Shown here piece by piece: positions 36,829-44,713 of a DNA stretch of 64,000 nucleotides (within the stretch, counting starts at the first letter, position 1; each line of letters opens with the position of its first letter). The DNA is taken from positions 246,559 to 310,558 of the forward strand of contig NZ_LMDW01000019.1 in NCBI RefSeq assembly GCF_001425205.1, in the 5' to 3' direction. The notes below the pieces were generated by a model that worked only from the letters and a program-made list of their open reading frames with translations, did not search any database and was not told where the DNA came from. This DNA comes from Variovorax sp. Root411. GTDB lineage: Bacteria; Pseudomonadota; Gammaproteobacteria; Burkholderiales; Burkholderiaceae_C. The translations under genes were made by a program, and so were the position numbers.

Positions 36829-38114
36829 GCGCCGTCGCAATCTTCATCTTCACGCTCGTGCTGGTGATCTGGCAGCCGCGCGGGCTGGGCATCGGCTGGA
36901 GCGCTTCGCTCGGGGCGGCGGTCGCGCTGCTGCTCGGCGTGGTTCAGCTGTCCGACATCCCTGTCGTCTGGGGCATCGTATGGAACGCGACCGGCACCTT
37001 CGTTGCCGTGATCGTCATCAGCCTGCTGCTCGACGAAGCCGGCTTCTTCGAATGGGCCGCGCTGCACGTGGCGCGCTGGGGCGGCGGACGCGGGCGGCCG
37101 CTGTTCGCGTTCATCGTGCTGCTGGGCGCCGCCGTTTCCGCGCTGTTCGCCAACGACGGCGCGGCGCTGATCCTCACGCCCATCGTGATGGCGATGCTCG
37201 TCGCGCTGGGCTTCTCGCCGGCGGCCACGCTCGCCTTCGTGATGGCGGCGGGCTTCATCGCCGACACGGCCAGCCTGCCGCTGATCGTGTCGAACCTGGT
37301 GAACATCGTCTCGGCGGACTTCTTCAAGATCGGCTTCGGCGCGTATGCCTCTGTCATGGTGCCCGTGAACATCGCGTCTGTGCTCGCGAGCCTGCTGGTG
37401 CTGATGCTCTGCTTTCGCCGCGGCATTCCAGCCAGCTACGACCTGGCCCGGCTGCGGCCGCCAGCCGCGGCAATCCGCGACCCCGCGACCTTCCGAGCGG
37501 GCTGGGTCGTGCTGTTGCTGCTGCTCGTCGGCTTCTTCGGACTGGAGCCCCTGGGCGTGCCGGTCAGCGCGGTGGCGGCCTTTGGCGCGGTCGTGCTGCT
37601 GGCGGTCGCGGGCCGGGGTCCGGTGATCGGCATCCGCAAGGTGCTGCGCGGCGCGCCCTGGCAGATCGTGGTCTTCTCGCTGGGCATGTACCTCGTGGTC
37701 TACGGGCTGCGCAACGCGGGGCTGACGGGCCACATCGCCTCACTGCTGAACGTGTTCGCACAAGGCGGCGTCTGGGGCGCGGCGATGGGCACGGGCTTTC
37801 TTGCGGCGGTGCTCTCATCGGTCATGAACAACATGCCGACCGTGCTGGTGGGCGCGCTGTCCATCGACGCATCGAACGCGAGCGGCGTGGTGAAGGAAGC
37901 GATGGTCTACGCCAACGTGATCGGCTGCGACCTCGGCCCGAAGATCACGCCCATCGGCAGCCTTGCCACCCTGCTCTGGCTGCACGTGCTCGCAAGGAAG
38001 GGCACGGCCATCGGCTGGGGGTATTACTTCAAGGTCGGCATCGTGCTGACCCTGCCCGTGCTGTTCGTGACCCTTGCGGCATTGGCACTTCGACTGAGCA
38101 TTTCACTTCCATGA
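36822..38114 (+). CDS. arsB: Arsenite efflux permease ArsB
   Basis: A 430-residue membrane protein with about 12 hydrophobic segments, as expected for ArsB. Family landmarks are ANDGAALILTPIV near residue 110, MNNMPTVLVGALSI near residue 340 and GCDLGPKITPIGSLATLLW near the C-terminus. It exports As(III) or Sb(III). ATG at 36822 overlaps the arsR stop. No arsA ATPase gene is present, so it should act as a proton-coupled antiporter. Confidence 0.96.
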   Translation: MLSAVAIFIFTLVLVIWQPRGLGIGWSASLGAAVALLLGVVQLSDIPVVWGIVWNATGTFVAVIVISLLLDEAGFFEWAALHVARWGGGRGRPLFAFIVLLGAAVSALFANDGAALILTPIVMAMLVALGFSPAATLAFVMAAGFIADTASLPLIVSNLVNIVSADFFKIGFGAYASVMVPVNIASVLASLLVLMLCFRRGIPASYDLARLRPPAAAIRDPATFRAGWVVLLLLLVGFFGLEPLGVPVSAVAAFGAVVLLAVAGRGPVIGIRKVLRGAPWQIVVFSLGMYLVVYGLRNAGLTGHIASLLNVFAQGGVWGAAMGTGFLAAVLSSVMNNMPTVLVGALSIDASNASGVVKEAMVYANVIGCDLGPKITPIGSLATLLWLHVLARKGTAIGWGYYFKVGIVLTLPVLFVTLAALALRLSISLP

Positions 38115-38542
38115 ACGACATCACGATCTATCACAACCCCGCTTGCGGCACGTCCCGCAACGTGCTCGCGCTGATCCGCAACACGGGCGACGAGCCCAGG
38201 GTCATCGAGTACCTCCGGCACCCGCCCGACCGCGCCACGCTGAAGCAGCTCATTGCCGCGATGGGCATTCCGGTGCGCGAGCTGCTGCGCCGCAAGGGCA
38301 CGCCGTACGACGACCTCGGCCTCGACGACCCGAAGTGGACCGACGAACAGCTGATCGACTTCATGCTGCAGCACCCCATCCTCATCAACCGGCCGATCGT
38401 GGCGACGCCGCTCGGCACACGCCTGTGCCGGCCTTCGGAAGCGGTGCTCGACATCTTGCCGCGTCCGCAGCAGGGTGCGTTCTCGAAGGAAGACGGCGAG
38501 GTGATCATCGACGCGAAGGGCCAGCGTGTTGCCAAGCCCTGA
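38111..38542 (+). CDS. arsC: Arsenate reductase, glutaredoxin-dependent
   Basis: A 143-residue ArsC of the E. coli plasmid R773 type. The nucleophile is C12 in HNPACGTSRN, and downstream Arg residues for arsenate binding lie in EYLRHPP and the RPIVATPLGTRLCRP segment. It reduces As(V) to As(III) with glutathione and glutaredoxin for export by ArsB. It overlaps arsB by 4 bp and arsH by 17 bp. Confidence 0.96.
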   Translation: MNDITIYHNPACGTSRNVLALIRNTGDEPRVIEYLRHPPDRATLKQLIAAMGIPVRELLRRKGTPYDDLGLDDPKWTDEQLIDFMLQHPILINRPIVATPLGTRLCRPSEAVLDILPRPQQGAFSKEDGEVIIDAKGQRVAKP

Positions 38543-39245
38543 CCTGCCCCACGTCGCCGAAGCGCATTTCCGGCGGCCAGACCTGCTGCAGCTGGCGCCA
38601 ACGCAGCGCGCCACGCACGCGCCCCGCATCCTGCTGCTCTACGGCTCGGTGCGCGAGCGCTCGTACAGCCGGCTGCTCACCGAAGAGGCTGCCCGCCTGC
38701 TGCAAGCCATGGACGCGGAGACCCGCATCTACGATCCGCGCGGACTGCCTCTGCCGGACGACGCGCCCGAAGACCATCCGAAGGTGCGGGAACTTCGCGA
38801 GCTTGCCCAATGGGCCGAAGGCATGGTGTGGACATCGCCCGAACGACACGGTGCGATGACCGGCATCATGAAAGCGCAGATCGACTGGATTCCCCTGGCC
38901 GTCGGCTCGGTGCGGCCCACACAGGGCAAGACGCTCGCAGTGATGGAAGTGTCGGGCGGCTCGCAGTCGTTCAACGCGGTGAACCAGTTGCGTGTGCTGG
39001 GCCGCTGGATGCGCATGATCACGATCCCCAACCAGTCGTCGGTGGCCAAGGCCTTCATGGAGTTCGAAGAAAACGGCCGCATGAAGCCGTCGCCGTACTA
39101 CGAGCGCGTGGTCGACGTGATGGAGGAGCTGGTGAAGTTCACGCTGCTCACGCGCGACTGCGCAAGCTATCTGGTCGACCGCTACAGCGAACGGCGCGAA
39201 AGCGCGCAAGCCCTGTCGAAGAGGGTCAATCTGCGCAGCATCTGA
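38526..39245 (+). CDS. arsH: NADPH-dependent FMN reductase/organoarsenical oxidase ArsH
   Basis: A 239-residue ArsH flavoprotein. The FMN phosphate loop GSVRERSYSRLL and the segment WTSPERHGAMTGIMKAQIDWIP are diagnostic. ArsH oxidises trivalent organoarsenicals and reduces quinones or Fe(III). Translation probably begins at GTG 38526 inside arsC; TTG 38529 is an alternative. It closes the arsRBCH operon. Confidence 0.95.
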   Translation: MLPSPDLPHVAEAHFRRPDLLQLAPTQRATHAPRILLLYGSVRERSYSRLLTEEAARLLQAMDAETRIYDPRGLPLPDDAPEDHPKVRELRELAQWAEGMVWTSPERHGAMTGIMKAQIDWIPLAVGSVRPTQGKTLAVMEVSGGSQSFNAVNQLRVLGRWMRMITIPNQSSVAKAFMEFEENGRMKPSPYYERVVDVMEELVKFTLLTRDCASYLVDRYSERRESAQALSKRVNLRSI

Positions 39246-39443
39246 GCGCGGACTCAGCGGTGCTGGCGGCGCAACCCGTCCGGCGGGGGGCGCCGCGGCC
39301 GTGAGGCCAGGCTCCGCCATGCCCGCTTGCCAAGCGGGAATAAAACGCCTTTGGCCCTGTCCCAGGTCCGACACCGGCAAAATGTTCCGCGAACCAAACC
39401 GGTGCGCCGGGCATTCCGGCGCACGCACATGAAAGAACGGGCC

Positions 39444-40865
39444 ATGAGCAACAAAAGCGATTTCGGATTGATCGGCCTGGCCGTGATGGGCCAGAACCTC
39501 GTGCTGAACGTGGAAAGCCGCGGCTTCCAGGTCAGCGTGTACAACCGCACCGAGGCGACCACCGAAGCCTTCATCGCGGCCAACCCCGGCAAGAAGCTGG
39601 TCGGCGCGAAGACGCTCGAGGCGTTCGTGCAGAGCCTGGCCAGGCCCCGCAAGATCCAGATCATGGTGAAGGCCGGCGCGCCGGTCGACCAGGTGATCGA
39701 ACAGCTCATCCCGCTGCTCGACAAGGACGACATCGTCATCGACGGCGGCAACAGCCTCTACACCGACACCGAGCGCCGCGACGCCTACCTTGCAGCCAAG
39801 GGCCTGCGCTTCATCGGCGCGGGCGTGTCGGGCGGCGAGGAAGGCGCGCGCAAGGGCCCGTCGATCATGCCGGGCGGGCCGCTTTCCACGTGGGAGGTGA
39901 TGAAGCCGATCTTCGAGAGCATCGCGGCCAAGGTGGACGGCGAGCCCTGCGTGATCCACATCGGCCCCGGTGGCGCCGGCCACTACGTGAAGATGGTGCA
40001 CAACGGCATCGAGTACGGCGACATGCAACTGATCTGCGAGGCCTACAGCCTGTTCAAGGCGGCCGGCTTCAGCACCGACGAGATGGCCGCGATCTTCAAC
40101 GAATGGAACGACGGTGAGCTGCAGAGCTACCTGATCCAGATCACCGCCAAGGCGCTCGAACAGAAGGACCCGGAAACGGGCAAGCCCATCGTCGACGTCA
40201 TTCTCGACAAGGCGGGCCAGAAGGGCACGGGCCAGTGGACGCTCGTCAACGCGGCCGAGAACGCGGTGGTCATCAGCACCATCAACGCCGCGGTCGAGGC
40301 GCGCGTGCTGTCGTCGCAGAAGAAGGCGCGGGTGGCGGCGAGCAAGCTGCTGCAGGGACCGAAGATCGAACTCTCGCTCGAGAAGAAGGCGCTGGTGGCC
40401 AAGGTGCACGACGCGCTGTATGCATCGAAGGTGATCAGCTACACGCAGGGTTTCGACCTGATCAAGACGATGGGCGACAAGAAGCAATGGAAGCTCGACC
40501 TCGGTGGCATCGCCTCCATCTGGCGCGGCGGCTGCATCATCCGCGCGCGCTTCCTGAACCGCATCACCGAGGCCTTCCGCACCGACCCGGCGCTGGGCAA
40601 CCTGATGCTCGATCCGTTCTTCAAGGACCTGCTGAACCGCACGCAGCAGAACTGGCGCGAGGTGGTGGCGCTGGCGGTGAGCAACGGCATTCCGGTGCCG
40701 GCGTTCAGCGCCTCGCTGGCCTACTACGACAGCTACCGCACCGAGCGCCTGCCGGCGAACCTGCTGCAGGCGCAGCGGGACTTCTTCGGGGCCCATACCT
40801 ACGAGCGCACCGACAAGCCCGAAGGACAGTTCTTCCATACGGACTGGCCTGAAGTCATTGGGTGA
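39444..40865 (+). CDS. gnd: 6-phosphogluconate dehydrogenase, decarboxylating
   Basis: A 473-residue enzyme of the oxidative pentose phosphate pathway. The NADP fold motif GLAVMGQNL is near residue 10, the catalytic segment GVSGGEEGARKGPSIMPGG around residues 125-143, and KMVHNGIEYGDM with the catalytic Lys near 183. Length fits the long gnd form. ATG at 39444 is chosen by homology; an ATG at 39429 would add five residues. It stands alone, followed by a hairpin and repeat copy B. Confidence 0.96.
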   Translation: MSNKSDFGLIGLAVMGQNLVLNVESRGFQVSVYNRTEATTEAFIAANPGKKLVGAKTLEAFVQSLARPRKIQIMVKAGAPVDQVIEQLIPLLDKDDIVIDGGNSLYTDTERRDAYLAAKGLRFIGAGVSGGEEGARKGPSIMPGGPLSTWEVMKPIFESIAAKVDGEPCVIHIGPGGAGHYVKMVHNGIEYGDMQLICEAYSLFKAAGFSTDEMAAIFNEWNDGELQSYLIQITAKALEQKDPETGKPIVDVILDKAGQKGTGQWTLVNAAENAVVISTINAAVEARVLSSQKKARVAASKLLQGPKIELSLEKKALVAKVHDALYASKVISYTQGFDLIKTMGDKKQWKLDLGGIASIWRGGCIIRARFLNRITEAFRTDPALGNLMLDPFFKDLLNRTQQNWREVVALAVSNGIPVPAFSASLAYYDSYRTERLPANLLQAQRDFFGAHTYERTDKPEGQFFHTDWPEVIG

Positions 40866-40870
40866 CGTGG

Positions 40871-40904
40871 CTCTACCCCCAGGTTTTTGCATCTGGGGTG
40901 AGAG
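40871..40904. terminator. Hairpin after gnd
   Basis: CTC and CCCCCAG pair with CTGGGG and GAG around a GTTTTTGCAT loop. There is no T-tract after the stem, so termination efficiency is uncertain; it may simply border the palindromic element that begins at 40905. Confidence 0.4.
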
Positions 40905-41150
40905 TCGGGGCGCGATCCCGCCGACGCGGTGACCTTTTTCGCGAATGTCCCCCGCTTCGCTCCTCCTTTATTTCGCGAAAAAGGCCCCCGCATCGACGTG
41001 ATCGTTCAGAGCAGTAGTTGATCGAGCGAAACAACGGCAGCGCTCGTTGTGCTCAGGGCACCGGGTGCTCCCCGCAGCGAAATAAAGGAGGAGCGAAGCG
41101 GGGGACATTCGCGAAGGGGAGCACCCGGTGGCCTGTGCACGCCCCCCGAA
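40905..41150. repeat. Palindromic intergenic element, full copy B
   Basis: 246 bp between gnd and a LysR gene. A 37-nt arm (40940-40976) is repeated perfectly in inverse orientation at 41077-41113. The left arm is closed by a 13-bp hairpin CCTTTTTCGCGAA / TTCGCGAAAAAGG (40933-40945 and 40972-40984). A further inverted pair CACCGGGTGCTCCCC / GGGGAGCACCCGGTG (41060-41074 and 41116-41130) encloses the right arm. The core GTGATCGTTCAGAGCA is shared with copy C. It encodes nothing convincing. Confidence 0.9.
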
Positions 41151-41165
41151 CAATCACGCTCCGTA

Positions 41166-42125
41166 TCAAGGCAAACTGAGCGCGACCGGCGCGCCCCCCG
41201 GGGCAGCCACGATCCTGGATGCGGGCGTCCACTCCTGCCGGCCTAGCTTCTTCATCGCCATGTCGACGAACGCCGTCACCGCTGGCGGAATGTGCCGGCG
41301 GCTGGCGTAGATGACGCTCAGGCCGCGCCCCGCCCGCACGTATTGCGGCAGCACCGGCACCAGCCGGCCGGAGGCCACGTCGGACGCCGTCATGATCGAC
41401 GGCAGCGCGGCAATTCCCATTCCTGCGCACGCGGCCTTGCGCAGCACATCCTGCACGTTGCTGATGAAGCGTCCCCTCACCCGCACGTCCTGCTCCACGC
41501 CATCGGCCCTTTGCAGGCGCCATGTGGCGTAGTTGCCGGAATCCGGAGCGTGCGTCAGGCAATCGTGCTCGATCAACTCCTGCAGACTGGCCGGCGTACC
41601 GTGCGCCGCCAGGTAGGCAGGGCTGGCAACCAGCCCTCCGTAGCTTGCGAAGATCTTGCGGGCAACGTAGCTCGAGTCCTGCAAGGGGCCGCTGCGAAAC
41701 GCAACGTCGATGCGCTCGTCAATGAGGTCGGCCACGACGTCGCTGAGAACGAAGTCGAGTTGCACCAGCGGATGCTCGGCAAGGAACTCGGCCACCCACT
41801 CCATCCTGAAAAAATCGAAGCAGCTGGCTGGCGCGCCCACCCGTACCAGCCCGCTGGGCGCCTGGCTACCTTCGACCTGGAGTTGGCCGGCTCCGATCAA
41901 TTCCTCGACCGCCGGACCGCATCGCTCGTGAAAGGCCTGGCCGGCACTGGTCAACGTCAGCTTGCGGGTCGAGCGCTGCATCAGCCGGGTGCCCAGGTGC
42001 GCCTCCAGTTGCTGGATGCGACGGCTCACCGTGGCCGACGGCACGCGCAGCTGGCGCGCTGCTTCGGCAAAGCTGCCGCAGCGCGCGACGTGCACGAACA
42101 TCGCGACTTCGTTCAGGTCGAGCAA
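41166..42125 (-). CDS. LysR-family regulator, paralogue 1
   Basis: A 319-residue LTTR of the CrgA/AphB-like subgroup. The helix-turn-helix is at residues 3-62 (SFAEAARQLRVPSATVSRRIQQLE), then an effector-binding domain. A TTG start at 42125 is supported by the paralogue at 44714-45640, which has GTG at the equivalent place and the same AGAAAGAAT sequence just upstream. By eye the two are roughly three-quarters identical. It lies 64 bp downstream of the roadblock genes. Confidence 0.9.
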   Translation of the reverse strand: MLDLNEVAMFVHVARCGSFAEAARQLRVPSATVSRRIQQLEAHLGTRLMQRSTRKLTLTSAGQAFHERCGPAVEELIGAGQLQVEGSQAPSGLVRVGAPASCFDFFRMEWVAEFLAEHPLVQLDFVLSDVVADLIDERIDVAFRSGPLQDSSYVARKIFASYGGLVASPAYLAAHGTPASLQELIEHDCLTHAPDSGNYATWRLQRADGVEQDVRVRGRFISNVQDVLRKAACAGMGIAALPSIMTASDVASGRLVPVLPQYVRAGRGLSVIYASRRHIPPAVTAFVDMAMKKLGRQEWTPASRIVAAPGGAPVALSLP

Positions 42126-42189
42126 GGAAATTCTTTCTGCAGATACCGAGCCCGTTCCGCCTGCGGCGCCGGGCAGGTGCGGACCTCTC

Positions 42190-42549
42190 TCAGAAGTCCA
42201 TCAGCTTGTCCACGTCCTGCGTCTTGCGGCGGGCCAGGGCGAGGTTGGCGCGCTGCTTGTCGAGCACGACGTAGAGAAACACGCCCTCCTTGGAAGCCGA
42301 AGGGCGGATGATGTGATATTGCTTGCCCAGGGTGATCAGCATGTCCTCGATCACGTCGTTCAGGCCCAGCGCCCGCATGGTCTTGAGCTTCGCGCGCACG
42401 ACTTCCGTGTTGCCGGCGGCGGCGACTTCCATGTCCACGCCCGATCCCTCGGCGCCGAGGATCATGCCGCTGCCCGCGTCGACCACTGCTGCGCACATGG
42501 CGCCGTCGAGGGTCAGGATGTCTTCGAGCGTCTGCTTAATGGATGCCAA
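42190..42549 (-). CDS. Roadblock/LC7-like protein, distal gene of GTPase cassette
   Basis: A 119-residue protein whose strand-helix pattern fits the roadblock/LC7 fold: a first helix (IKQTLEDIL), a strand pair (GAMCAAVVDAGSGMILGAEG), a central helix, and YHIIRPSASKEGVFLYVVLDK as the late hairpin. No enzyme motif. Roadblock proteins dimerise and bind small GTPases (MglB with MglA in Myxococcus). It is 87 bp from the preceding roadblock gene and has RBS GGAG before the ATG. Fold assignment is from pattern, not search. Confidence 0.75.
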   Translation of the reverse strand: MASIKQTLEDILTLDGAMCAAVVDAGSGMILGAEGSGVDMEVAAAGNTEVVRAKLKTMRALGLNDVIEDMLITLGKQYHIIRPSASKEGVFLYVVLDKQRANLALARRKTQDVDKLMDF

Positions 42550-42636
42550 GTTTTTCTCCAGTCAAATCTTTGGAAGGGTTGCTGCGTACCGAAAGAAGCC
42601 GGTGCGCTACGCAAACGCGCACCGGAAGATCTGCCT

Positions 42637-43032
42637 TCATGCCTCGGCGAGGCTCTTGGCGAGTTGGGCGGCGCGGTAGGCCACCAGCGCCGGGACCGCG
42701 TTGTCGCGGGCAAGCACATTGATGACGAGTTCGCCATCGCGGTGGTGCACGCTGTAGAAAACCGCGAAGCCCGATTCCGTCCGGATCATCACGCTCTCCT
42801 TGCGGCCGAGGCGGGCTTCTTCTGCGACGACGCTGCTGATCGCCACGATGGAACTGGCCATTGCAGCCACCCGGGCGGGGTCCGTATCGCCGGTGGTCGC
42901 GGAAGCCACGTCGAAACCGTCCACGGTGGCGATCACGGCGGCCGTCACGCCGCTCAATTCGTCGACCAATTTCTGCACCTCGCGCTGCGCGTGCGCCGTC
43001 GCCGTCCTGGACAAACCATGTCTGACACTCAT
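42637..43032 (-). CDS. Roadblock/LC7 domain protein, GTPase-adjacent
   Basis: A 131-residue roadblock/LC7 protein: helix VQKLVDELSG, then VTAAVIATVDGFDVASA (the hallmark strand-turn-strand with a DG turn), a central Ala/Val-rich helix, and ESVMIRTESGFAVFYSVH with INVLARDNA. This order is typical of MglB-type proteins. It overlaps the GTPase gene by 4 bp, so the two are likely made in step and physically paired, as GTPase regulator or scaffold. Confidence 0.85.
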   Translation of the reverse strand: MSVRHGLSRTATAHAQREVQKLVDELSGVTAAVIATVDGFDVASATTGDTDPARVAAMASSIVAISSVVAEEARLGRKESVMIRTESGFAVFYSVHHRDGELVINVLARDNAVPALVAYRAAQLAKSLAEA

Positions 43033-43571
43033 TCCGTCTCTCCTCGCGCATCGGCTTCAAGTTGCATCAACAGCGTGTCGACCAGCAGGATCACGTCGGT
43101 CCTTCTGCGTACGTCCACGCCGAGAATCGGAAACACCCGGCCCATGGCGGCGAGTCTTTCCGCGTAGTCGTCAAGGCTCGGTACGGGGTGGGATTCCGTT
43201 CGCCCCACGCCAATGACGCAAGGCAGGCTCCGCAGGGCACTGGCAAAGCCGTGCATGTACGTGGACAGGTCGTCCAGCGGATCGGGCCGCGAGTTGTCCA
43301 TCAGCACGATCACGCCCAGCGCGTTCCTGACAAGGATCTTCCAGAGAAAGTCGAAGCGGGCCTGCCCTGGCGTGCCGAACAGGCGGATGCGGTCCCCGTT
43401 GTCCAGCGTGAGCTGGCCGAAGTCGAGGCCCACGGTGGTGCGCTCCTTGGCGACCGACGTGTCGGAGTTCGGCACGTCGGTCATGACCGGCGAGGTTTCG
43501 CTCACGCGTCCGATCGCTGTCGTCTTGCCCGCGCCCACCGTGCCGGTGAGGAGAATCTTGTATTCCTTCAT
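43029..43571 (-). CDS. Small Ras-like GTPase (COG2229/MglA-like)
   Basis: A 180-residue single-domain GTPase. G1/P-loop GTVGAGKTT at residues 10-18; a Thr-rich switch I region (SVAKERTTVGLDFG); G3 as FGTPGQARF instead of the usual DxxGQ. The expected G4 NKxD is replaced by GVGRTES, so base specificity may be altered. The ATG at 43571 overlaps the upstream stop (ATGA), and its own stop overlaps the roadblock gene. Related proteins act as polarity or signalling switches. Nucleotide hydrolysis here is untested. Confidence 0.88.
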   Translation of the reverse strand: MKEYKILLTGTVGAGKTTAIGRVSETSPVMTDVPNSDTSVAKERTTVGLDFGQLTLDNGDRIRLFGTPGQARFDFLWKILVRNALGVIVLMDNSRPDPLDDLSTYMHGFASALRSLPCVIGVGRTESHPVPSLDDYAERLAAMGRVFPILGVDVRRRTDVILLVDTLLMQLEADARGETE

Positions 43572-44239
43572 GTCGTTCGCAGGCCCAGCCGGCGGCGAAT
43601 GCCGTTGATGAGACCTCGCCCGAAGTCGCGCCGCATGGCCCCGTCGTTCTTCGGCGCGAAGAGCGGCACTGCCCGCGCCACATGCAGCTCCAGCACGCCA
43701 GCCGTTTGCAGCGCATGCAGGAACGAAACGCACTGGGAGAACGGAAGCTGGCTGATGCCGGCCAGTTCGCCCGCATTCAACGCACGCCGTGACAGCAGGC
43801 TCGCCATGCGGATGTTGTCGAGGTCGTTGCGCAACAGCAGGGCCGGCGGCCAGCGGCGCAGCATGAAGCGGACCGAATCGGAAACCTCGATCTCCAGGGC
43901 GGTTTCGTCGTCCGGCGTCAACCGCGCGGGCTTCGCCTCGCGCAGCGCCTGCTCAGTGCTCTTGAGCCATCGCTGCAGCCTGTCGGCACGTATCGGCCGC
44001 TCCAGCGTGTCGGGCTTTCCGCCCGAATGCATGCGCGTGAGCCTGAGCACGGCAGCGGCCATGCCGGCCACCTGTGGGCAGCCCTCTTCCACGGCGGCAC
44101 CGTCGACCAGCAGCGCGTCGTACGGCGGCGCATTGACCAGCTGCCACGGAAAGGCAGCGTCGCTCGCATACAGCCGCACGATCGTCTGGATCACGACGAC
44201 TTCGGCCAGCGGCAGCTTGTAGACGCCGAGCCTCAGCAT
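43568..44239 (-). CDS. Unrecognised protein with receiver-like N-terminus and winged-helix-like C-terminus
   Basis: A 223-residue protein I cannot name. Residues 1-95 have a short receiver-like layout: a hydrophobic strand, DALLVDG placing D46 where a phosphoacceptor would sit, and RPIRADRLQRWL resembling the KP-plus-helix end of receiver domains. Residues 140-190 (RMASLLSRRALNAGELAGIS, then FLHALQTAGVLEL) look like a winged helix. It is first in the four-gene cassette (RBS AGGA 7 nt before the ATG) and overlaps the GTPase gene. It may be the input or output module. Confidence 0.7.
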   Translation of the reverse strand: MLRLGVYKLPLAEVVVIQTIVRLYASDAAFPWQLVNAPPYDALLVDGAAVEEGCPQVAGMAAAVLRLTRMHSGGKPDTLERPIRADRLQRWLKSTEQALREAKPARLTPDDETALEIEVSDSVRFMLRRWPPALLLRNDLDNIRMASLLSRRALNAGELAGISQLPFSQCVSFLHALQTAGVLELHVARAVPLFAPKNDGAMRRDFGRGLINGIRRRLGLRTT

Positions 44240-44435
44240 CGGCAGGTCCTGCTTGCAGCGCGCATATCAGTTCACCGCGGGGACTTCGCGCCAGTCGCCC
44301 GCGCGTTGGCGTACTGCCGCAACTGCCCTTCCGGCTTGAAGTTGCTTGCGCAATGGCCACTGTGAACATGCTCTCGATCAATTTGCATCCACTATCTCCC
44401 TTGCGAAAAAACAGTTCGATCCACATTGGAGAACG

Positions 44436-44543
44436 ATGAAAATGGATGAATTAGCTTGCACTGAAAGGCTCGTCCAATTCAAAGCAGTTCGGAGGGACGT
44501 TCCGTTTGGACCAATCGCGATCACTGATGCGCGCGCCTTTTGA
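44436..44543 (+). CDS. Possible 35-residue small protein
   Basis: ATG preceded by GGAGAAC; the peptide starts MKMDELACTERL and ends ITDARAF. It has no recognisable domain and could be a remnant or chance frame. It is divergent from the GTPase cassette. Listed only because the ribosome site is good and composition differs from surrounding shadow frames. Confidence 0.25.
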   Translation: MKMDELACTERLVQFKAVRRDVPFGPIAITDARAF

Positions 44544-44631
44544 GAACAGCATGTGACAATTTTTTACTACTTTGTGGCTTTCTACTAGTGCCTCAAGTGG
44601 GATTCAGCCACTCAGTTTTTGAGGCAATCGA

Positions 44632-44652
44632 CATGACACATTGCATGTCATG
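44632..44652. promoter_or_regulatory. Inverted repeat in the gene-poor stretch before the cassette
   Basis: CATGACA (44632-44638), 7-nt spacer, TGTCATG (44646-44652). It has the geometry of a dimeric regulator site and lies between LysR paralogue 2 and the cassette. Binding protein unknown. Confidence 0.35.
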
Positions 44653-44713
44653 CACCAAGAAAAGGCTCAATTCCCCATCATGGGTCGCACCAATTGAGAC
44701 CACCGGCCCTCGA

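Larger units (their letters stand above)
44240..44713. other. Gene-poor stretch upstream of the GTPase cassette
   Basis: 474 bp between the cassette and the second LysR paralogue, more AT-rich than its surroundings. It contains one short reading frame (listed separately), an inverted repeat CATGACA-N7-TGTCATG at 44632-44652 and a CTCAA/TTGAG hairpin at about 44592-44623. The cassette promoter should lie here; I could not identify a convincing -35/-10 pair. Confidence 0.55.

Noticed and set aside
39327..39443. 39-residue N-terminal extension of gnd
   Set aside because: Homologues start at the SDFGLIGLAVMG region; the upstream part runs through a CCCGCTT/AAGCGGG hairpin and lacks coding character.
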